A stretch of 64,000 nt of DNA from Novosphingobium acidiphilum DSM 19966 (GTDB taxonomy: Bacteria; Pseudomonadota; Alphaproteobacteria; Sphingomonadales; Sphingomonadaceae), in the NCBI RefSeq assembly GCF_000429005.1, contig NZ_AUBA01000011.1, positions 80,855 through 144,854 on the forward strand, read 5' to 3'. The notes under the pieces were generated by a model, which searched no databases, was not told the origin of the DNA, and saw nothing but the letters and a program-made list of their open reading frames with translations. This document shows, piece by piece, positions 59,601 to 64,000 of this stretch; position 1 is the stretch's first letter, and every line of letters begins with the position of its first letter. Position numbers and translations under genes: made by a program.

Positions 59601-62600
59601 GTCAGATCGCCCGCCAGATAGAATGTGCTGCCAACGTCGTTGAGCACGGTCTGGGTGTTGCCCGCGCCCATCCACCACAGCGACGCGCCGGTGTTGTTGG
59701 TCAGGTTGCCCGTCGTGATCGTCGGGGCCTGCAGCATCAGAGTGCCATTGGCAGAGTTGACCACATCACCGGTGGTGATGGTGGTACCGCCGACAAGCGA
59801 TGCCGCACCAACGTTGACAAGTGTTCCCGTCGCAATGTTGGCCGACTGGATCGACAAAACGCCGTTCGAGGCATTGGCGATATTGCCGGTGGCAACGCTG
59901 TTGGTGCCGGCAATGGTCATCGTCAGGTAGTTCGACAGGGCGCCTGTGACGACCGACGCCGACTGAACCGCCAGAAGACCGCTGTTGGTGATATTGCCGG
60001 TGGTAACTGCCGTGGTGCCGTTCAGTGTCAGCGTGCCATCGTTGTAGATGCCGCCGGTGGCAACCGTTCCGCTTACAATGTGCATCAGCGCGGTGTTGGT
60101 ATTCTGGATCATCCCGGTCGTGACCGACGGGCTGCCCCCGTAACCAAGCAGAACTTCACCCGCGTTGGCGATCGTCCCGGTGTTGACAGCACCCGAAATG
60201 TCGACAAGCCCGCTGCCTGTGTTGACGATATCGCCGGTGGTGTTGACCGAACCCTTGAAAACGATCGTGCCGCTGTTGAGGATATCCCCACTGGTCACAT
60301 TCGCGTTCGAGAACAACGTACCGGCCTGCGCCACCGACACCGTGGTCAGCCGTTCGTCCTGGTACAGCGCCAACATCGCCTGGCCGGTGATGTTGACATA
60401 ACCGCCGTTGGTCGGATCCATCAGCTGGCCGGTCTGGGTGATGTTGCCATTGCCATCGAACAGCGCGGTGATCACGGTACCGTTGTTGACCGTGATGCCC
60501 GACAGCGAGTTCTGCCCGACCATCGCCAGCGTGCCGTTATAGCTGGTGTCGTTGACGGTCAGCGTGCCGTTCGACCAATTGCCCGTCAGGATCGCACCCG
60601 GCGTTTTGTAGTTCTGCGGGGTGTTGGCATAGACCGCGATCTGGCCATTGTTGGCGTTCAGGTTCACGTCGTTGACCAGTGTCACCACACCGGTCGCCGC
60701 TGCCGCGTCAGAGCCGAAGATCAGCGTCGAACCGGCGGGCACAAAGCCATCCTGGTTCCAAACCAGGGTCTGGCCCAGGCCGCCGTTGATCGAGCCGAAG
60801 TTCAGGTTCAGACCGCCCGAATTGGCGGCAAAACCACCGCTGCCCGACCACGAGATCTGGGTCGGCAGCGTGTCGCCGACCTGACGCACCACGGTGGTCT
60901 GACTGTCCGGCATCCACACGCCGCCGTTCAGCGTCGACAGGCCGTTGCCGATCGTGCCCAGCCCGGCAAACAGGATGTGGCTGTCCGAATTGATGCCCTG
61001 GCCGTCATCGGCCTGCAGCGTCGCGCCTTCGATCGAGGTGTTGCCGGTGTAGGTGTTGGCACCCAGCAGTCGCACCAGGCCGCCGCCGGTGATGTGCAGG
61101 TCTGCACCATCGCCCGAAGCCCACGAGGCACTGCCGATGCTCGCTGCGCTGTCGTCGGCGATCGTGCCATCGAATTCGATGACATTGCCGACGCCCGGGC
61201 TGAGCACGACGTACGAGCCCTTCATCATGAACAGGTCACTGCCCGACGAAGATCCGGCCTGGCCACCGTTGTTTGACGATCCGCCAAGCACATTGTTGTT
61301 CTGGAACAGCGAATTGCCGCTGATGGTCAGCGCGCCGCCATTGGTGACGAAGATCGCGCCGCCATAGCCCGACCCGCCGCCGCCGCCGACGCCGTTGGAC
61401 GAGCCGACGCCCGCGCCGAAGCCGGCGCTACCGCCGCTGCCGTCGCTGCCCGGAACGCTTTGGCCGTTGGCGCCACCGGCACCACCTGCGCCGCCCGAGC
61501 CGCCACCGGCACCGAACCCGCCGGCACCGCCCGAGCCACCCTGACCACCGGCGCCGCCATCGGTTACCGCCAGCGCGCCCGCGCCGCCCGAACCGCCATT
61601 GCCGCCCGCGCCACCGCCGAAGAAGATCGAGCCGTTGCCGCCGTTACCGCCGCTGCCGCCGCCGCCACCAAAGTTGGTCTGGCCGTTCGAAAGGTCGATG
61701 CCCCACTTGACCGTGTCGGCAATCGCCTGGGCCAGGTTGATCGCTTCCATGGCGACGGTCGCCGCCTTGGCAGCAGACGCGGCGCCGTCGGGCGGGAAAT
61801 CGAGCAACAGCGCGGCATCTTCGGCGCCGTCCTTCACCAGCGCTGCCGTGTCGGACACAACGGTGTCGAACAGGTCAAAGTTGAACGGAATGCCGTTCGA
61901 ACCATTGCCGCCATTGCCGCCTTTCGCGCCTACGCCGCTGCCGGCGTTGCTGGGATTGGTGGCATTGTAGCCGTTGGTGCCCGATTCACCTTCACCATCG
62001 TGGAAATAGACGTTGTACCAGCCACCGTTCACGCCACCGGCGCCATTGGCACCCGTAACCCCCGAAGTGACAAGGCCGTTCATGCTGCCGCCCGTGGTCA
62101 ACGCTGCCGAACTGTTGATCCGATAGGTGACGGTGTTGCCGGTGATGCCGGTAATCTGGGCATTGGCGGGGATCGATGAATCGCCGGTCAGAACCGCACC
62201 CACCTTCAGACCCGCAGTCGACGACAACGTAACGGTGCCGGTCGATCCGTTCTGCGCAACCGCAATGACCTTGTCGAACGACAGCGTCATCGTGCCCGCG
62301 GAAATCGCATCAAGCGTCGCCTGCTGCACCGCATTGCTCAGCGTGATGGTGTTGCCATTGATCGCGACAATGGTCGTGCCCGATGGAATGCCGACGCCGC
62401 TTACACCCTGGCCAACCGAAAGGCCCGTCACCGAACCCAGGTTCATCACGGCCTGGCCGCTGTTCGACACCACCGATTGCAGCGTCGCAGTGAACCCGAC
62501 CGCGCTCGCGATGTTGTTGTTCAGCGTGACCGTGCCGTCCGAATTCACCGCCGTGATCACGGTGCCCGCCGGAATACCCGTTCCGGTCACCGACATACCG

Positions 62601-63616
62601 ACTGACAGACCCGCAACGGCGTTCGGCTTGATCGTGTTGCCATTGACGGTCTGGAATTTGGACACATCAAACGAATTGATGTCGACCACGTTGAGCGCCA
62701 CCGTAGCCATCTGCAGCTGGGTAGGATCAACCGCCGCGGAGAGCGTCATCGACGTGACGTGACCGTTCATGTCATACGTCAGCGACTGTACGGTCGTCCC
62801 GGCCGGAATACCCAGACCGACCACCGCCATGCCGGTGCCCACCTGGCTCGACGTCAGGTTGGGCGAAGCAAAGGAAATCGTGCGGTTGGCGTTCGACAGT
62901 TGGTTGACCGACTGCGACACCGACACCAGCGCCGCGTTGGACACGGCGACGGCATTGCTGAAATTGACCGTGAGTCCGCTGTTCGTGACCGACGCAACAC
63001 TCGATGCGACCGAATTGCCGTCCAGGCTGACGTCGGCGTTCTGCGCGACCAGCGGGTTGGCGTTGCTCAACTGCATGCCGGTAATCACCAGCTGACCGTT
63101 CTGCGACGCGATGATCGGGGTTGCATTGATAATCTGCGTTGCGGTGGCATCAACGCTTTGATTCTGCACCGCGACCGAGATCGGCGCGAGCTGGATCTGC
63201 GGGGCGCTGCCGCCCTGTCCGCCCTTGGCCATGTTTGCCGAGAACGACACGTTGTACAGCGACAACGAGGAACCGGCGTCGACGAAGAACACGCCGCCCA
63301 GCCCGGCACCGCCACCGCTGCCGGTGCCGCCCTGGGTGTTGAAGTTTGTGAACAGCGTTTCGCTCGTGGTGCTGCCCACTGTCAGGTTCGAACCTGCCTG
63401 AACCGCCTGGGCGTTGCCGACGGTTACCTGGCCATTGCCCGAATTGACGACCTTGGGATTCTGGTTCGACGTCTGGATCGCATCCGTCAACACATAGCCG
63501 CCTGCCCCGCCGCCGTTCACGACCACGGTCTGCTGTGGCGGGCTGGCCTGCGCCGCAGAAGCGTGGAAAATACCGGCAGCAATAACCGACGATGTGCAGA
63601 GCAGACGAATGTTCAT
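56633..63616 (-). CDS. Giant autotransporter adhesin-like protein
   Basis: About 2,327 residues. A signal peptide (ending ASAAQA, near residue 24) is followed by a passenger with four copies of a GxGIPAGT-type repeat (about residues 240-520). Next is a Gly-rich block with GGNGGNG and GGAGGAGG runs (about 650-800), then beta-helix repeats of the autotransporter-associated strand type (LLGANTYTGNTSIEGATLQ) and long TGNI/TGTLVN repeats. The C-terminal barrel of about 270 residues closes GGLRLVF. The passenger is probably displayed for adhesion. ATG 63614-63616 gives the cleanest signal peptide. An in-frame start 36 bases earlier is possible. An IS256-family element begins about 70 bp upstream, so the promoter may be altered. 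Confidence 0.9.
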   Translation of the reverse strand: MNIRLLCTSSVIAAGIFHASAAQASPPQQTVVVNGGGAGGYVLTDAIQTSNQNPKVVNSGNGQVTVGNAQAVQAGSNLTVGSTTSETLFTNFNTQGGTGSGGGAGLGGVFFVDAGSSLSLYNVSFSANMAKGGQGGSAPQIQLAPISVAVQNQSVDATATQIINATPIIASQNGQLVITGMQLSNANPLVAQNADVSLDGNSVASSVASVTNSGLTVNFSNAVAVSNAALVSVSQSVNQLSNANRTISFASPNLTSSQVGTGMAVVGLGIPAGTTVQSLTYDMNGHVTSMTLSAAVDPTQLQMATVALNVVDINSFDVSKFQTVNGNTIKPNAVAGLSVGMSVTGTGIPAGTVITAVNSDGTVTLNNNIASAVGFTATLQSVVSNSGQAVMNLGSVTGLSVGQGVSGVGIPSGTTIVAINGNTITLSNAVQQATLDAISAGTMTLSFDKVIAVAQNGSTGTVTLSSTAGLKVGAVLTGDSSIPANAQITGITGNTVTYRINSSAALTTGGSMNGLVTSGVTGANGAGGVNGGWYNVYFHDGEGESGTNGYNATNPSNAGSGVGAKGGNGGNGSNGIPFNFDLFDTVVSDTAALVKDGAEDAALLLDFPPDGAASAAKAATVAMEAINLAQAIADTVKWGIDLSNGQTNFGGGGGSGGNGGNGSIFFGGGAGGNGGSGGAGALAVTDGGAGGQGGSGGAGGFGAGGGSGGAGGAGGANGQSVPGSDGSGGSAGFGAGVGSSNGVGGGGGSGYGGAIFVTNGGALTISGNSLFQNNNVLGGSSNNGGQAGSSSGSDLFMMKGSYVVLSPGVGNVIEFDGTIADDSAASIGSASWASGDGADLHITGGGLVRLLGANTYTGNTSIEGATLQADDGQGINSDSHILFAGLGTIGNGLSTLNGGVWMPDSQTTVVRQVGDTLPTQISWSGSGGFAANSGGLNLNFGSINGGLGQTLVWNQDGFVPAGSTLIFGSDAAAATGVVTLVNDVNLNANNGQIAVYANTPQNYKTPGAILTGNWSNGTLTVNDTSYNGTLAMVGQNSLSGITVNNGTVITALFDGNGNITQTGQLMDPTNGGYVNITGQAMLALYQDERLTTVSVAQAGTLFSNANVTSGDILNSGTIVFKGSVNTTGDIVNTGSGLVDISGAVNTGTIANAGEVLLGYGGSPSVTTGMIQNTNTALMHIVSGTVATGGIYNDGTLTLNGTTAVTTGNITNSGLLAVQSASVVTGALSNYLTMTIAGTNSVATGNIANASNGVLSIQSANIATGTLVNVGAASLVGGTTITTGDVVNSANGTLMLQAPTITTGNLTNNTGASLWWMGAGNTQTVLNDVGSTFYLAGDLTANGTVTNYGMLYVVGQLNQAGSAETGRATRTIYTTGFWDPQGTYQLGGLTGLLANTLIINQSGSSVNSGVFTGAGSLVFTGGGTMNMTGASNFTGGLTIEGGSTIDTTGGGTFANSLGVTVADGASTLIVGTATGIGSLTNAGTVTANAMFGVGGNVTNTGTLNVNYVDPNAASPMPSLVVNGSVTNTGGTINLAADSITLIGGNLVNSGTVSNNAGALRVGGNVTNSGTIGIGANSVTTFTGSLANTGMITTASALSIGSLSGASGTITLNNTALLTINQTANGTYSGTITGSGSVLKDGAATLTLAGVANTFSPAALEIAQGTLAVNGAGILNQALAVAVDGGATLGLVSGNQTIHNLTGTGTLALGTNNLYLANGGTFNGTVTGSGAVQVASGAFTLQHEINAPTALFTVQPGAEITVTQNAEVAAAGLNVNGGTMNLSGVLSAQTTNVTNGGVLHLGNGLDYNQAGYQLGTLTSAQVVVNGGASLSGNGTVAGSVLVGGTSAGTLAPGNSPGLMTVSNLTMANGSTAAMQIDGTAGAGNLGGNDEVVITGQLTLQSGSALSILKTLPANHFELALGQQIKLFQFNPGAVSGMFGSASTTSFANSVIFNIPTGSVIGLGSYTPATFTAAVTNSPNEAAIMNAMLVNTAGGVNQYYGGNLMGYVTGALASGQNGATDAAFARWSPEAYSGIVDQMKLSVIDNLLDLSSYDTLTAGKTYAIGDMSRSGVDGANVSGYAQNIFRDTALNAGFAHQFGGAEVSLAFGHTMGSFYGNNINGTINGNQVIAGVSVPFAMAQKMRVFGQFTYGAYQTKGSRMTNTGNADFAGVQSHTFAYDFGMAYHQGGTTQVDVSAEAIGMSETLRGFTEMAAVANSAGVLDMMSIDQTDHTAWVARLKAKVGTQLAPNLLGFVKVVYDHEMGQVMTPISGNVAVESTSFSVNNPGLGRSRASAGAGFKFDLSKSVQFNAEARAGTDATYTFNGGLRLVF

Positions 63617-63690
63617 AAAGGCATCCCGATAAGTCATCAAAATCATGTGCATGGGTCGCGTCCCGGTACGTGGTGTAGGTTGTGAGGGTA

Positions 63691-63748
63691 GCGCTGCTGG
63701 CCGGACGCGCGCTTTCGATATTGCGCTGTAGCGTCCGGCCAGCAGCGC
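63691..63748. repeat. 18-bp inverted repeat near the IS left end
   Basis: GCGCTGCTGGCCGGACGC (63691-63708) and its exact complement GCGTCCGGCCAGCAGCGC (63731-63748) face each other across 22 bases. It may be the terminal repeat plus an internal transposase-binding copy, or a hairpin that stops outside transcripts from entering the transposase gene. Confidence 0.85.
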
Positions 63749-63809
63749 GGGTGGTCACCGTGATTTTCGGATAGGTTTGGGTTGCGAAGCTCTAACCTGG
63801 AGAACCACG

Positions 63810-64000
63810 ATGACCGATTCCCTGATGCACTTGCGCGCGCTTGTCGAGAAGGCCCCCGACGCGGATATTTTGCGCGACATGATCTCGTTTGCCGCCGGTC
63901 GGCTGATGGAGATGGAGGTTGGCGGGCTGACAGGCGCTGGTCACGGTGAGAAGTCCGCCGACCGGCTTGTCCAGCGCAACGGCTATCGCGAACGCGACTG
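63810..64000 (+). CDS. IS256-family (Mutator-type) transposase, 3' end outside window
   Basis: The first 63 residues are present: MTDSLMHLRALVEKAPDADI, then DMISFAAGRLMEMEVGG and the family signature LTGAGHGEKSADR, RLVQRNGYRERDW. This is the conserved N-terminal region of IS256 transposases before the DDE catalytic core, which lies off the right edge. A GGAGAA site precedes the ATG. The gene points away from the autotransporter, toward the unseen sequence. Confidence 0.92.
   Translation, partial: MTDSLMHLRALVEKAPDADILRDMISFAAGRLMEMEVGGLTGAGHGEKSADRLVQRNGYRERD

Larger units (their letters stand above)
63686..64000 (+). mobile_element. Left end of an IS256-family insertion sequence, cut by the window edge
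   Basis: The transposase start at 63810 and a strong palindrome at 63691-63748 mark the left end of an IS256-family element. The exact outer boundary near 63686 is a guess, since the right end and the target duplication lie beyond the window. Confidence 0.75.

Noticed and set aside
56312..61276. Very long plus-strand open frame opposite the autotransporter gene
   Set aside because: It is antisense to a repeat-rich coding gene in GC-rich DNA, has composition like a shadow frame (Arg/His/Gln/Ala-rich), no ribosome site and no recognisable domain. The minus-strand frame has a signal peptide and barrel.

Overview
The window looks like chromosomal DNA of a GC-rich alphaproteobacterium of the Sphingomonadales (Novosphingobium/Sphingomonas type). 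The reasons are the strong GC bias at third codon positions, TonB-dependent receptors, an HglS-type 2-oxoadipate dioxygenase, a RhaI/GH106 rhamnose locus of the sphingomonad kind and an aromatic ring-cleavage cluster. This is inferred from gene content only. No database search was run.

Layout. 1-2.1 kb: the 3' part of a WalW-type polysaccharide deacetylase, a tRNA with anticodon CAU (probably Ile2) and an OmpA-family protein. 2.2-8.9 kb, minus strand: a cobalamin riboswitch followed by a BtuB-type receptor, a Tricorn-like S41 peptidase and a TauD-type dioxygenase. 8.8-11.1 kb: 2-oxoadipate dioxygenase/decarboxylase (hglS) with a divergent LysR gene. 11.1-12.9 kb: a SYLF-domain protein and a HicA-like two-domain protein. 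13.1-17.2 kb: the biotin operon bioBFDA. 17.3-20.3 kb: a glycosyltransferase downstream of a coiled-coil/beta-barrel/collagen-like protein whose signal-peptide region contains an in-frame amber codon. 20.6-24.2 kb: hydrolases, a small zinc peptidase, a probable frameshifted gene and a cyclophilin. 24.5-32.1 kb: a polysaccharide block of three glycosyltransferases, a flippase and a phosphohexomutase, interrupted by an XRE regulator/membrane-protein pair.

32.1-44.5 kb is a complete L-rhamnose locus. A DeoR regulator, the RhaT symporter, an L-lactate dehydrogenase and a rhamnulokinase lie on the minus strand. A bifunctional rhamnulose-phosphate aldolase/dehydrogenase, an esterase, RhaI isomerase and a secreted GH106 alpha-L-rhamnosidase lie on the plus strand. 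The divergent spacer holds a 7-bp inverted repeat. 44.5-56.1 kb continues on the plus strand with a LysR regulator, an amidohydrolase, an MhpA-type flavin monooxygenase, a GlcG/HbpS-like protein, an extradiol dioxygenase, an FAH-family hydrolase, a TonB receptor, two esterases and a GH1 beta-glucosidase. Many of these genes overlap by 4 bp. Together, 32-56 kb reads as one machine for taking up rhamnosylated plant phenolics such as flavonoid rhamnoglucosides, removing acyl and sugar groups, feeding rhamnose to pyruvate, and hydroxylating and opening the aglycone ring. This combined role is the main hypothesis of the annotation.

56.2-64 kb: a DCC-family protein, a giant (about 2,330-residue) autotransporter on the minus strand, and the left end of an IS256-family insertion sequence roughly 70 bp upstream of the autotransporter start, running off the right edge. 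No CRISPR array or rRNA was seen.
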